Below are positions 25,740 through 34,437 of a stretch of DNA of 64,000 nt, in pieces. The stretch lies in contig CAZGWD010000002.1 of the NCBI GenBank assembly GCA_964529415.1, forward strand, positions 62,001 through 126,000, in the 5' to 3' direction. The DNA comes from CAYMPH01 sp964529415 (GTDB lineage: Bacteria > Spirochaetota > UBA4802 > UBA5550). The position numbers and the translations under genes were made by a program. The notes under the pieces are model-generated. The model had not been told where the DNA came from. It searched no databases and saw nothing but the letters and a program-made list of their open reading frames with translations. Within the stretch, counting starts at the first letter, position 1. Every line of letters starts with the position of its first letter.

Positions 25740-26768
25740 TCAGTTCCCCTGAAGCAAAGAAACCTTATTGCCTATATTGGATTCTTTTTCCATTAAAATT
25801 CCTTTCTCGGTAATTATCAGGTCATTTGATGTGAACATGCCGCCTTTGCCTATTGCAACTGATGATGGAAAATCCAGTTCCCCTTTTAAAATTTCACTGA
25901 CCAGTTTTCCGTTCTTATCAAGCAAAAGAAGGGAACCTTTTGCAAAATTGGCTACCACGATACCATCAACTCCTTTATAATTGCCTGCTTCAAGATCATC
26001 GAAAAGCCCTGTTTGTGAATAAAGAGTGGAAACTGTCCCTGGACGGCCGTTGATAATATCAACCTTTTTCACCATTGCCTTCAAAGTGGACATTTTAAAA
26101 TCTGTGAAATATAAAGTATTATCCCTGATGGACATTCCATTCGGTGAACAGACGCCATTTGATGTTGAAAGCCAGGTCTCCTGCGAAAAATTATTTCCTG
26201 ATATAGTAATCTTGACAATCTGTCCTATTGATATAAATGTTTCATCTGCAATATAAAGATTTCCTGCATTGTCGGAAGCCATGCCATTCGGCAGAAACAT
26301 ATTCTTCAAAGTATATACAGGTAAAAAAGTTAGCGAGGTTTGAGTCAGATCAGCGCGCAGAAGTTCTTTATTCATTATTAAATCGCTGAAAGTATTAAAT
26401 AAATACTGCGCAAGACCCTGCTGAAGAAGATTTGCCAGATTAAATGTCTGCGCAGGTTTTATTCTGTATGTTGAACGAATTACATATAAATAATTTCCAA
26501 CCTGAGCCATGCCGAGAAATTCCGAATTTACAGTGTGCAGAACCAGCTCAGCTCCCCTGGCGTTTGTATATTCATAAACGTGCTCTGACGCAGTAATAAA
26601 AAGGCGTCCATCAGATGTAAACAGAAGATTTTCCGCATCCGGAATATTATCAGCAAGAGTGCCTAATTTGTCATTGCAACCTGTTAAAGCCAGCATCGAA
26701 ACAGAAACAAGAAGTACTAAAATAAATTTTGTTACATTCCGGGAAACAGCAAACCTGATTGAATTCAT
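25740..26768 (-). CDS. SMP-30/NHL-like beta-propeller lipoprotein
   Basis: The 342-residue protein has a lipoprotein signal with lipobox LTGC (Cys31), so it is predicted to be lipid-anchored. The mature part shows repeated strands of propeller type, such as LPNGMASDNAGNLYIAD, SPNGMSIRDNTLYFTD and FPSSVAIGKGG, resembling SMP-30/gluconolactonase and NHL propellers. The acidic metal ligands of true lactonases cannot be assigned with confidence, so binding rather than catalysis is possible. A palindromic operator-like site lies about 40 bases upstream (26807-26826). GGAG precedes the ATG by 11 bases. It ends at the shared terminator. Confidence 0.8.
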   Translation of the reverse strand: MNSIRFAVSRNVTKFILVLLVSVSMLALTGCNDKLGTLADNIPDAENLLFTSDGRLFITASEHVYEYTNARGAELVLHTVNSEFLGMAQVGNYLYVIRSTYRIKPAQTFNLANLLQQGLAQYLFNTFSDLIMNKELLRADLTQTSLTFLPVYTLKNMFLPNGMASDNAGNLYIADETFISIGQIVKITISGNNFSQETWLSTSNGVCSPNGMSIRDNTLYFTDFKMSTLKAMVKKVDIINGRPGTVSTLYSQTGLFDDLEAGNYKGVDGIVVANFAKGSLLLLDKNGKLVSEILKGELDFPSSVAIGKGGMFTSNDLIITEKGILMEKESNIGNKVSLLQGN

Positions 26769-26806
26769 ATTATTTTATTCTCCATGAAAATTAATTATTA
26801 TTTCAA

Positions 26807-26826
26807 AAAACCGTCCGGTCGGTTTT
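26807..26826. promoter_or_regulatory. TetR-type palindromic operator candidate
   Basis: The 20-base sequence AAAACCGTCC-GGTCGGTTTT is a near-perfect palindrome (two symmetric mismatched positions) of the ACCGNCCGGNCGGT kind bound by some TetR-family repressors. It lies about 40 bases before the propeller lipoprotein gene. No TetR gene is present in the window, so the regulator would act in trans. Confidence 0.55.
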
Positions 26827-26930
26827 AGATTTAGGAGAAAGTTTTATTATTGTCAAGTAGAATATTTTTTACAGGGGTTATATTTAAAAATGAGATCAAG
26901 AAATGAAATTCATTATTATTTAAAATTTTT

Positions 26931-27068
26931 TGTGTAAGAAAAGGAGATATAGAGATGGACGAGATATGGAGATAACGGAATAAACAGAAAAATTATATAC
27001 AATATGATGTAGTTTTTATTAATATCTCCCCGATCTCTTTACATCCCCATATCTCCAAATTTTACACA
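26931..27068. repeat. GGAGAT-rich palindromic intergenic element, copy 1
   Basis: Outer ends TGTGTAAGAA and TTTTACACA are inverted, and the arms (AGGAGATATAGAGATGGAC on the left, CATCCCCATATCTCC on the right) pair over about 50 bases around an AT-rich centre. Copies with the same ends and arms lie at 32231-32367 and 35657-35748. The rest of the 26769-27131 spacer holds only the operator candidate and AT-rich DNA. Confidence 0.75.
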
Positions 27069-27131
27069 TTTCTCAACCTAATGCCATTGCTTTTTTAAAA
27101 GCAGTGCCCGATATAAAAACAAATAACAAAA

Positions 27132-27722
27132 TCATGGTTTAATTAATATTTTATCCGGATTAAGGAAAAACATTTTAAGAAATCCCATATTTTTAAATTC
27201 GAACTTCCATAAATGCGGCAGTATTGAAAAAACAGTATAATGCAGATGGGGACAGTCTGATGTTCCGGTATTGCCTACATAACCGATAACTGTGCCTCTG
27301 AATACAAAAGGATTAATTCTCCGGGCATGGCTGTTCAAATGCCCGTATAGATGCACACGCAATTTAGGGCTTACCATTAAAATAGCCTTTCCGTAAATAC
27401 CGAGCCATCCCTTATATAAAATGATCCCGTTTGCAGATGCAATTATTGGAGTTCCTTCATCTGCGATGATATCAATCCCTTTATGCTTGTAGTATTTTGT
27501 GCACCAGGGGCAGTCCCAGAAAAAATCAGCATTCCAGTTATACGGCTGCGCTCCCTTAACAGGAATAATTGTTTTTTCCGGACAGGCATAAAACCATACA
27601 AGTGAAATTGCAATTATTGACGGAATAAAAAACCTGGATTTTTTAAACAGCAAAAAGTGCAGCTTAAGATCGAAATTAATTTTCCAGCTTCTTTTAACAG
27701 ATATATGTTTTGATCGATTCAT
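27132..27722 (-). CDS. M23-family peptidase domain protein
   Basis: The 196-residue protein has a basic N-terminus, one membrane segment (about 31-47), and an M23 (LytM) domain. Zinc ligands are in place as H80-x3-D84 (HKGID) and H161 in PHLHY, with the auxiliary His in HLYGHLN, so it looks catalytically competent. M23 enzymes cut peptide cross-bridges of peptidoglycan or bacteriocin targets. The single segment suggests an inner-membrane anchored periplasmic enzyme; Cys47 after the hydrophobic stretch could alternatively be lipidated (FYAC). It is monocistronic, and no strong ribosome site is visible before the ATG, so the start is uncertain. Confidence 0.85.
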   Translation of the reverse strand: MNRSKHISVKRSWKINFDLKLHFLLFKKSRFFIPSIIAISLVWFYACPEKTIIPVKGAQPYNWNADFFWDCPWCTKYYKHKGIDIIADEGTPIIASANGIILYKGWLGIYGKAILMVSPKLRVHLYGHLNSHARRINPFVFRGTVIGYVGNTGTSDCPHLHYTVFSILPHLWKFEFKNMGFLKMFFLNPDKILIKP

Positions 27723-28073
27723 TTAATATTTTTCATTTCTGTAAATTTATATCGGTATTAGATTTAAATATTAATCAACACTCTACTTTAGTTTATCGCT
27801 CAACTCTGATATTCATCATGATCAATTACAAAACACACGGTCTTGCTGCTTACAAATTTACTATGCTCAACATAAAAATTTAATGCATGATTTGGCGAAT
27901 TTCCCTGAGCCTGTATTTTTTATCAAGGAAAAATAAATTTTCATTTTCTCATCTTACGCAATTTGATAAATTATCAAGCCTGCCTTTAAAAATCTTTTTT
28001 TATTGACTTTTAAAACTTATAGTACCCGATTAATTATTAATGCATTTCATCCATAAAACATCCGGAGGATTCC
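27723..28073. other. Non-coding spacer between divergent genes
   Basis: No open frame with a ribosome site was found. It must contain promoters for the M23 gene (leftward) and the outer-membrane protein (rightward). TTGACT at 28003-28008 is a possible -35 for the latter, but no good -10 follows. No repeats were noticed. Confidence 0.45.
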
Positions 28074-29864
28074 GTGAAAAAAATTTCCCTGCTTTTCATT
28101 TTAGCGATTATTCTGACAGGAGAACTTTCATACCCGGAAGAGTCCTGGATAATCCCGATGGACAGTCCCTATTACAAACAGGCTGAGGAACTTTTCCTGA
28201 ACAGCGGACGGAATGCCCCTTATGAGGAAATGCCTCTTGTTGCAGACGAGCTCAAGGCCGGGCTTTCTGATATAAACAAGGAATCCCAGGATGAAATTGA
28301 AGCAGCAAAAGCAAGGGATCTGAACGATAAGATCAAACTCCCGTTTAAAAATCTCGCCCCGATTCTCGAATTCGGATTAAATTTCGGATTTAACAATGAA
28401 ACAGGCAGGATGAATTTTATATATAAACCGCAGGGGAAATATGATAATGGTGGAACGACACCAACAATTCCACCATATAATTTAGTTACACATCCCGGGG
28501 CTCCAGAAAGGTTCCTTGATTATAAACAAATATATCAGACTCAAGCAGTGCCATCTCTGATTACAACAGGTCTTATTGCACAGAAGTGGGGAATATCAAT
28601 CTGTATAGTACCTGAAATCCGTCCTGCAATGAGCCAGATTCTGACAGATTACAGTTTCATGAACTTTCCTACACAGGACCCGAAAAAATTCGACTTAAAT
28701 GTTCCATACAGAGGCGTACTCGCGCTGTATAAAGATCCTGTGGAAATCCGTTTCGGAAGGGACAAGCTCCAGCTCGGTCCGGGCAGGTGGAGCTCACTTA
28801 TGGTGAATAAAAATATTCCTTACAATGATTTTATAAAGTTCAGGTTATTCATGAAATACTTTTCGTTTTCTTTTTATTTCATATCACTCAATGCGCAGAT
28901 TACAGCAGAGGAAAGCGCATATATGAATCTGATGTATAATAATCCGACATTGTATCCAAATCCTGAAAAAAACGGATCCCTGAATGGCGCCACATACAAT
29001 ATGAGGTCTAAAAACCTTGTTGCAAGCAAGTGGACTTTCACACCAGCAGACTGGGCAGCATTCAGCCTTACACAGTACAACCTCATCGGCGGACGCGATC
29101 CGCATATAACTGACTTCAATCCGTTTATAATTTTTCACAACATTTACGCTGAAGGAGTCTACAGCGTGCCGATTTCACTGACAGCAACATTTACGCCCTA
29201 CAAGGGAATTAAAATTTACGGGGAATTTCTCTTTTATGACGCATCAGTGGGAGATGAAGCAAGCGGGCCGGACTCGAACGGTTTTGCAGCAGCATACCAG
29301 ATCGGTCTTACACTTTTATCAAATCCATTTTTCCAGGCAGGGCCAGGCAGGTTCAGGCTTGATGCGGAATTTTCATGGACAGATCCGTGGGTTTACGGAA
29401 AATTTTATTCTTTAAGGCAGTTTACATCGAGGATAATTCAAGTTGAGCCTTTCGGCGACAGATACATGATTGATTACCCGCTCGGATTTTATCTCGGCCC
29501 GGACGCATTTGAAATAGATGTAGCTCTCGCATACGGAACTCCTGACAATTGGGAAATTGAGCTTCTATGGCAGAGGCAGGCAAAGGGAGTAGTTAATATG
29601 TACGGATTCGGTGCGGATAATGATTACGGAAATTACGGAGTGAATGGAGTGCCGCTTGCCAATGCAGCAACACCAACAGGATCAGCGCGCGGCTCAGCTG
29701 AATGGACTGATTCAATTAAGCTTTCATTTACCATTTATCCGGTAAACGGCCTTAAAGTATGGACATGGTATCAGTTTAAACATGTTGAGAACAGATTCAA
29801 CATCACAGGTTATACAGGGAATTATCATCAAGTCGGAGCAAGTGCGACATATAAACTGTATTGA
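28074..29864 (+). CDS. Wzi-like outer-membrane beta-barrel protein
   Basis: The 596-residue protein starts with GTG behind a clear GGAGG at 28063-28067 and has a signal peptide of about 20 residues. A short helical region (about 28-90) resembling the N-terminal element of Wzi-family proteins (PYYKQAEELF, then acidic repeats) precedes many beta strands rich in aromatic residues. The barrel includes FGRDKLQLGPGRWSSLM and ends in a strand closing with aromatic Tyr. The RDK..GPG..SSLM pattern is typical of the capsule-assembly Wzi family, in which E. coli Wzi is a surface lectin for capsule. A role in surface polysaccharide attachment is inferred only. A second, distant relative lies just beyond (30429-32159), convergent with it. 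Confidence 0.75.
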   Translation: MKKISLLFILAIILTGELSYPEESWIIPMDSPYYKQAEELFLNSGRNAPYEEMPLVADELKAGLSDINKESQDEIEAAKARDLNDKIKLPFKNLAPILEFGLNFGFNNETGRMNFIYKPQGKYDNGGTTPTIPPYNLVTHPGAPERFLDYKQIYQTQAVPSLITTGLIAQKWGISICIVPEIRPAMSQILTDYSFMNFPTQDPKKFDLNVPYRGVLALYKDPVEIRFGRDKLQLGPGRWSSLMVNKNIPYNDFIKFRLFMKYFSFSFYFISLNAQITAEESAYMNLMYNNPTLYPNPEKNGSLNGATYNMRSKNLVASKWTFTPADWAAFSLTQYNLIGGRDPHITDFNPFIIFHNIYAEGVYSVPISLTATFTPYKGIKIYGEFLFYDASVGDEASGPDSNGFAAAYQIGLTLLSNPFFQAGPGRFRLDAEFSWTDPWVYGKFYSLRQFTSRIIQVEPFGDRYMIDYPLGFYLGPDAFEIDVALAYGTPDNWEIELLWQRQAKGVVNMYGFGADNDYGNYGVNGVPLANAATPTGSARGSAEWTDSIKLSFTIYPVNGLKVWTWYQFKHVENRFNITGYTGNYHQVGASATYKLY

Positions 29865-29868
29865 GAAA

Positions 29869-30087
29869 TCAAACTGCTCTTGCGTGAAGTATTTCTTTTG
29901 ATTCAAAATTTCTAAGATCATCTTTATTTAAGGTCATTAAAGCAATTGTGTGTCCATCTGCTGAACAGAATTCAACTTCAAAAGCATTTGGTTTTTTATA
30001 AATATGAACTATTGCACCGACATCACCTTTCTTCAATCCATATTCAGAAATATCTTTTTCAAGAACAACAAGATCATGCTCTTTCAT
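29869..30087 (-). CDS. DUF4926-like small protein, partner of DUF6883-like protein
   Basis: From the ATG at 30087 the product has 72 residues, beginning MKEHDLVVLEKDI and containing GLKKGDVGAIVHIY and FEVEF, which is the pattern of DUF4926. An upstream in-frame start would extend it into the previous gene without a ribosome site, whereas AGAGG lies before this ATG. It starts 1 base after the stop of the DUF6883-like gene, so the pair is tightly co-translated. Such pairs recur in bacterial genomes and look like toxin-antitoxin or effector-immunity units, but I know of no proven function. It is predicted to be a small cytoplasmic SH3-like beta protein. Confidence 0.75.
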   Translation of the reverse strand: MKEHDLVVLEKDISEYGLKKGDVGAIVHIYKKPNAFEVEFCSADGHTIALMTLNKDDLRNFESKEILHARAV

Positions 30088-30088
30088 T

Positions 30089-30424
30089 TTAAACCTCTTT
30101 TGGATAAGCTGTAATAAATCTTGGTATCGTTGTATTATTTTCAACAATCCAAATAGTTTCTATAAAATAAGTTTTAGAATTTCTTACGATCTCACCAATA
30201 ATAATATATTTAATCCCATATAAAGATTCAATGATTTTTTCTATCTCATTATTGCAAGCAAACTCAAATAATATTTCTTTTAATTCTATATAATTAAATT
30301 CATTAAATCCAATTTTGTCGAAAAAATAAGCTTTACCGAAACTCACTGGATTTGATTTGTTAAATAAATATTTGAGAATTTTATCATCGTCAATTATACA
30401 ATTTTTAGAATTTGGTAATTTCAT
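30089..30424 (-). CDS. DUF6883-like small protein
   Basis: The 111-residue protein begins MKLPNSKNCIIDDDKILKY and contains KAYFFDKIGF, YGIKYIIIGEI and TIWIVENN, ending in PRFITAYP. This arrangement resembles DUF6883 proteins, which are often encoded next to DUF4926 proteins and sometimes form the C-terminal domain of polymorphic toxins. It starts 4 bases after the stop of the outer-membrane protein gene and ends 1 base before its partner, so all three may be one transcript. No catalytic residues can be assigned with confidence. Confidence 0.7.
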   Translation of the reverse strand: MKLPNSKNCIIDDDKILKYLFNKSNPVSFGKAYFFDKIGFNEFNYIELKEILFEFACNNEIEKIIESLYGIKYIIIGEIVRNSKTYFIETIWIVENNTTIPRFITAYPKEV

Positions 30425-30428
30425 TAAT

Positions 30429-32159
30429 CTAAAACTTAACCTCAGTGCTCACATATAAAAAATTAGACGTCTGATTCAGTCCTGATTGCGGCCCCATTGC
30501 TGTGGCTGTTGCAGTGCCTGAAGCAATTGTCAGTGACTTGTTCCAAATCTGCTGAAATATATAACCAATCTTGAATGAAAGCTCAACATATTTAAAAGGA
30601 AAGTTGAAGGACAATTCCAAACCTGCCTGGAGAGTGTATTCCATAACTGCCTGATTTAATGTTCTGGCCGGAGTATAAAACGTAACCACTCCATTATTTG
30701 TCCAGCCGTCATCCCATACTGTTCCATCACCTATTATACCTGTATTTCCAACTGTATTGTACACATCAGCTGACGCATTGCCATGTCTCATGAATGTGGC
30801 AAATATATCAATATCAAGCCAGGATGCAGGCATGACATATGCTTTCAGGCTGAATCTGTCGGAATTCGGCTCCATCGCGCTTCCGAGATTCGTTCCGTTA
30901 TGGGTATAATTAAGATATGGAGTAGGCACCTGAGCTGCCGGTGCTGCAACCTGACCTACATGTGTGTACATATATTGTGAAATTATCTGATAATCAAAAC
31001 TCAGCCTTTTGAATACTGCAGAATCAGGAGTCCAGGAAATGCCTGCCTGTATAGCATACTTGTTCTGCGCATTATTTAAATTCAAGCCTGATCCATTTAC
31101 CTTGCTGAACAAATTCCAGTCATCAATAAACGCAATAAAATCAATCCCGATATTAGCCGGCAGCCTCAATTTGAAATATACGCCCATCTGCGAGTTATTA
31201 TATCCGCCAGCCTGTTCCTGTGTGTAGAAAACATATTGAATTGGAATTAAAAATTCCGGATGAAGCGCTCCTCCGCCGATTACTGACTGCATCAGCCCGA
31301 GATCAAGCCAGTCTGCAATATGCGCTTCAATTGTATGAACTATCAGATATTTCATGATATTTTCAGAAGCGTATGTATTCAGCTGATAAGGCAAGCCGGG
31401 AGTACCCGACTTCTGGGCATATTGTTTAGCAATCAGGCTTAAAAAAACTGAATTAACAGTGATCCAGTCGCCCCTGTAGGCTAATGCAAAATGTCCGGCG
31501 CCCGGAGCCTGGGGGCCTATTACCGGGCCATTCTCAAAAAAAGGTCCGTAGGTAGAACGCCAGAATCCTGCTGAAAAATAGAACCTATCAGTTCCAATAA
31601 AAAATCCGCCTTCGCCGAGGTGTCCTATATCTACAGCACCCACTCCGGCTCCGCCAGAATTATAATCATCAACAAAAAGTGTTCTTGAATTTTGCGGGAA
31701 AAAGCCCTGGCCCAGGTTATTCTGCGCTGCAATAGAAAGCTTTCCTGTATAGGAAACTATATCATTGAAAACAAGTCCTGCAGTGTCAATCTTGCCTCCG
31801 CCATACCAGTACATGTCTTTGATGTCTGTTATGAGTCCGGCAATAGCGGAATAATAAATCGGAGCAGGCAGATTTTTCCCTTTAATAGTCAGTATATCCG
31901 CACCGGGAGTAGTAATAAGGTTATAATATCTCTCAGCTATTTCAACATCATCAGGCGAGCCCTTCTCCTTTACTTCAGCAAGAAGTTTCTTCAGAAGCTG
32001 CAATGGATAAGGCCGCACAGGAGGCAGCTGTTTGATATACCCCTTATCCTGCCAGATAGTCAGATATCTGTATATCCTGTGATTATTATCAGCAAGATAA
32101 TCCGCGTAAAGAGTGCCGGACAATATAAACAGCAGCAATATTAAACTTTTTATTTTCAT
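30429..32159 (-). CDS. Putative outer-membrane barrel protein, distant Wzi-like
   Basis: From the ATG at 32159 (AGGA upstream) the protein has 576 residues with a signal peptide (KIKSLILLLFILSGTLYA, cleavage after about 19). The N-terminal part (HRIYRYLTIWQDKGYI and PYPLQLLKKLL) is the short SLH-like or helical region often seen before Wzi-like barrels. Then come beta strands with FGTDRFYFSAGFWRSTYGPFF-like segments (only loosely GPG-like), closing in VSTEVKF with a terminal Phe, which is the usual outer-membrane barrel signal. An upstream ATG in the same frame (17 codons earlier) lacks a hydrophobic start. Function in surface glycan handling is inferred from family resemblance and from its position beside the polysaccharide cluster. 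Confidence 0.7.
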   Translation of the reverse strand: MKIKSLILLLFILSGTLYADYLADNNHRIYRYLTIWQDKGYIKQLPPVRPYPLQLLKKLLAEVKEKGSPDDVEIAERYYNLITTPGADILTIKGKNLPAPIYYSAIAGLITDIKDMYWYGGGKIDTAGLVFNDIVSYTGKLSIAAQNNLGQGFFPQNSRTLFVDDYNSGGAGVGAVDIGHLGEGGFFIGTDRFYFSAGFWRSTYGPFFENGPVIGPQAPGAGHFALAYRGDWITVNSVFLSLIAKQYAQKSGTPGLPYQLNTYASENIMKYLIVHTIEAHIADWLDLGLMQSVIGGGALHPEFLIPIQYVFYTQEQAGGYNNSQMGVYFKLRLPANIGIDFIAFIDDWNLFSKVNGSGLNLNNAQNKYAIQAGISWTPDSAVFKRLSFDYQIISQYMYTHVGQVAAPAAQVPTPYLNYTHNGTNLGSAMEPNSDRFSLKAYVMPASWLDIDIFATFMRHGNASADVYNTVGNTGIIGDGTVWDDGWTNNGVVTFYTPARTLNQAVMEYTLQAGLELSFNFPFKYVELSFKIGYIFQQIWNKSLTIASGTATATAMGPQSGLNQTSNFLYVSTEVKF

Positions 32160-32230
32160 GGTTTTTTCCTGAATTATTTTTAATTGCCATATCCCGTGGC
32201 AATCGATCAAACATCTTGTTTATTATAGCG

Positions 32231-32367
32231 GTGTAAGAGCAGGAGATATGGAGATAGAAGAGATAGGGAGATATTTATTAATTCTTAAAATAACAGTTTT
32301 TCATTTTTATATATAATTATTTTATCCCCATCATCTCATCCATCTCTTCATCCCCTTTCTTACACAT
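32231..32367. repeat. GGAGAT-rich palindromic intergenic element, copy 2
   Basis: The left arm GTGTAAGAGCAGGAGATATG and the right arm CATCCCCTTTCTTACACA are inverted with respect to each other around an AT-rich centre. It shares its ends and GGAGAT/ATCTCC arms with copies at 26931-27068 and 35657-35748. It separates the outer-membrane protein gene from the polysaccharide cluster. Confidence 0.75.
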
Positions 32368-32388
32368 ATATATAAATACATCGAAACG

Positions 32389-34314
32389 TCAGCTTATGAA
32401 TTTCGAACAGGAATCATCGCAGATCATTGCTTCGTCATACTCAAATTCAGGAATTATATTTTTCAGCATCTTCCTGATATGCAGCGGTTCCATTGCGTGA
32501 ACATTTACAAGCTGATTCCCGATCAATTCCTCAATCTTGGCTTCATCAAGACCGGAATCCGTATTGGACATGACAAAAATCTTATTATTAGCTGTCATTG
32601 AATAGGTTTCATGATCAAAAAATAATTCCTCATACATTTTCTCGCCCGGACGCAGGCCTGTAAATTTTATCTGAATTTCTCCGGGCTGCTTACCGGAAAG
32701 CTCTATAAGTCTTTCAGCAATATCAAGCAGCTTGTACTGCTTGCCCATATCGAGCGCATAAACTTCGCCGCCGTTTGAATATGCAGATGCATTTAAAACG
32801 AGTAAAGACGCTTCCGGTATGCTCATGAAAAATCTTTTAATTTCAGGATCAGTAACTGTAACAGGTCCTCCATTTTCAATCTGCTCGCTGAAAAGTGGCA
32901 GAACAGATCCCCTGCTTCCTATAACATTTCCAAAACGTACTATAGATGTTTTCAATTTATATTTTCTGTTATAGTAAAGAGTAATCAGCTCGGATGCCCT
33001 TTTGGTTGTGCCCATTATGTTGGTAGGCCGCACTGCCTTATCTGTTGATATAAATACAAACTGCTCTACTTCATTTTTAACGCAAGCATCAAGCACGTTT
33101 CTTGTGCCGATGATATTATTTATTATTGCTTCAGCTTCATTGAATTCCATAAGCGGAACATGCTTGTGTGCAGCGGCATGAAATACTATATCCGGTTTAT
33201 ATTTTTCAAATGCAGAATTCAGCATATCAGAACTTCTAACATCAATTATCTTGTAAATAATTTCCGGTTTGAATTCCATAAATTCAATATGTTCCGTTAA
33301 AGATTTTATAAGATTATATATGGAAAACTCGCCTCTTCCAACAGCGACAAGTTTCTTTATTCTATATTTTAATATCTGTCTGCATATTTCTGAACCAATA
33401 CTGCCTCCTGCACCTGTTACCAGAATGCATTTACCGGAAAAACGCTCCTTGATTACATCAATATCTATAGTAAACTCCTCTCTTCCAATCAGGTCAAATA
33501 TGCTTATTTCCCTGAGTGCGCCAGTCAAAGGCTTGTTCACAAAAAGTTCTATCAGCGGAGGCAGAATTCTAATAGGTATTCTGGGGTTGTCTTTTTTTAT
33601 AAAGTGAAGAATATTATTTATTTTTTCAGAACTTGCGGACGGCATTGCTATAATAACTTCATTGATTCCGAATTTATTTACTATCTCATGTATTTTATAA
33701 GATGTTCCGTAAATAAACTTGCCATTTAATATTTTACCTGTTTTATGCGGCGAATCATCAATAAAACCCTGGATCAGGTCATCAAGGCCAAGTTTTGCAT
33801 ACTCTGCTAAAATTGACCTTCCAGCCTCTCCTGCACCTATAATAATTATTTTTTTCTGTTCTTCAGGTGTTTTTGGCTCAGTTCTTGAAATCTGCGCTCC
33901 TGTGAGATGTGATTGCCTGCTGAAATGATCCCTTATCAGAATTCTGTAAATTATTGTTGATACTGAAATAAACATGAATGAAAGAGTAACAACAAGTCTG
34001 GAATACACGAAGTTGAAAAAAGTCAGATAGCTGATAAATATAATAAACCCGGTTATATTGCCTGCCATCAGTTTATAAACGTCTTTAATATTTGAGTATG
34101 CCCACATTATCCTGTAAATCTGAAAAAAATAGAATGAAATAAAAAAAGATATAACAAGAGTAATGAGGTATTTATATGAAACAAGTTCGATTGTGAGAGT
34201 AAAATCCGGATAGTATCTGATAAAGTTTGCTGCAAGAAATGAAGCCACAACAAGAAGCATATCAAGAATCAGATAATAATATTTTCTTCCGCGGATTCTA
34301 TAAAGAATATACAT
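32389..34314 (-). CDS. Long-chain membrane NDP-sugar 4,6-dehydratase (PglF/CapD/WbpM type)
   Basis: The protein (about 641 residues from the ATG at 34314; a TTG at 34323 is also possible) has four membrane helices in the first 120 residues. A first Rossmann region (IIIGAGEAGRS) follows, and then an extended-SDR domain starting with GAGGSIGSEICRQ near 300. Active-site features STDKAVRPTNIMGTTKR show the Thr-Asp-Lys and Met-x3-Lys form typical of inverting or retaining UDP-GlcNAc C4,6-dehydratases in this family. It likely makes UDP-2-acetamido-4-keto-2,4,6-trideoxyhexose at the inner membrane. The next upstream gene is a DegT aminotransferase, which could aminate that ketosugar, and then a sugar-phosphate transferase. 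It is the last gene of the cluster. Confidence 0.88.
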   Translation of the reverse strand: MYILYRIRGRKYYYLILDMLLVVASFLAANFIRYYPDFTLTIELVSYKYLITLVISFFISFYFFQIYRIMWAYSNIKDVYKLMAGNITGFIIFISYLTFFNFVYSRLVVTLSFMFISVSTIIYRILIRDHFSRQSHLTGAQISRTEPKTPEEQKKIIIIGAGEAGRSILAEYAKLGLDDLIQGFIDDSPHKTGKILNGKFIYGTSYKIHEIVNKFGINEVIIAMPSASSEKINNILHFIKKDNPRIPIRILPPLIELFVNKPLTGALREISIFDLIGREEFTIDIDVIKERFSGKCILVTGAGGSIGSEICRQILKYRIKKLVAVGRGEFSIYNLIKSLTEHIEFMEFKPEIIYKIIDVRSSDMLNSAFEKYKPDIVFHAAAHKHVPLMEFNEAEAIINNIIGTRNVLDACVKNEVEQFVFISTDKAVRPTNIMGTTKRASELITLYYNRKYKLKTSIVRFGNVIGSRGSVLPLFSEQIENGGPVTVTDPEIKRFFMSIPEASLLVLNASAYSNGGEVYALDMGKQYKLLDIAERLIELSGKQPGEIQIKFTGLRPGEKMYEELFFDHETYSMTANNKIFVMSNTDSGLDEAKIEELIGNQLVNVHAMEPLHIRKMLKNIIPEFEYDEAMICDDSCSKFIS

Positions 34315-34437
34315 GGTATACAACTACTTTTAATAATATTTTTTTGTCATTTTTAAAAAACCGGAGGTTAATTGAAATCTTTTTTTAAATAAAAATGAGC
34401 AGATCTCCAATTTTAATCAAAATGACTGATATTTAAA

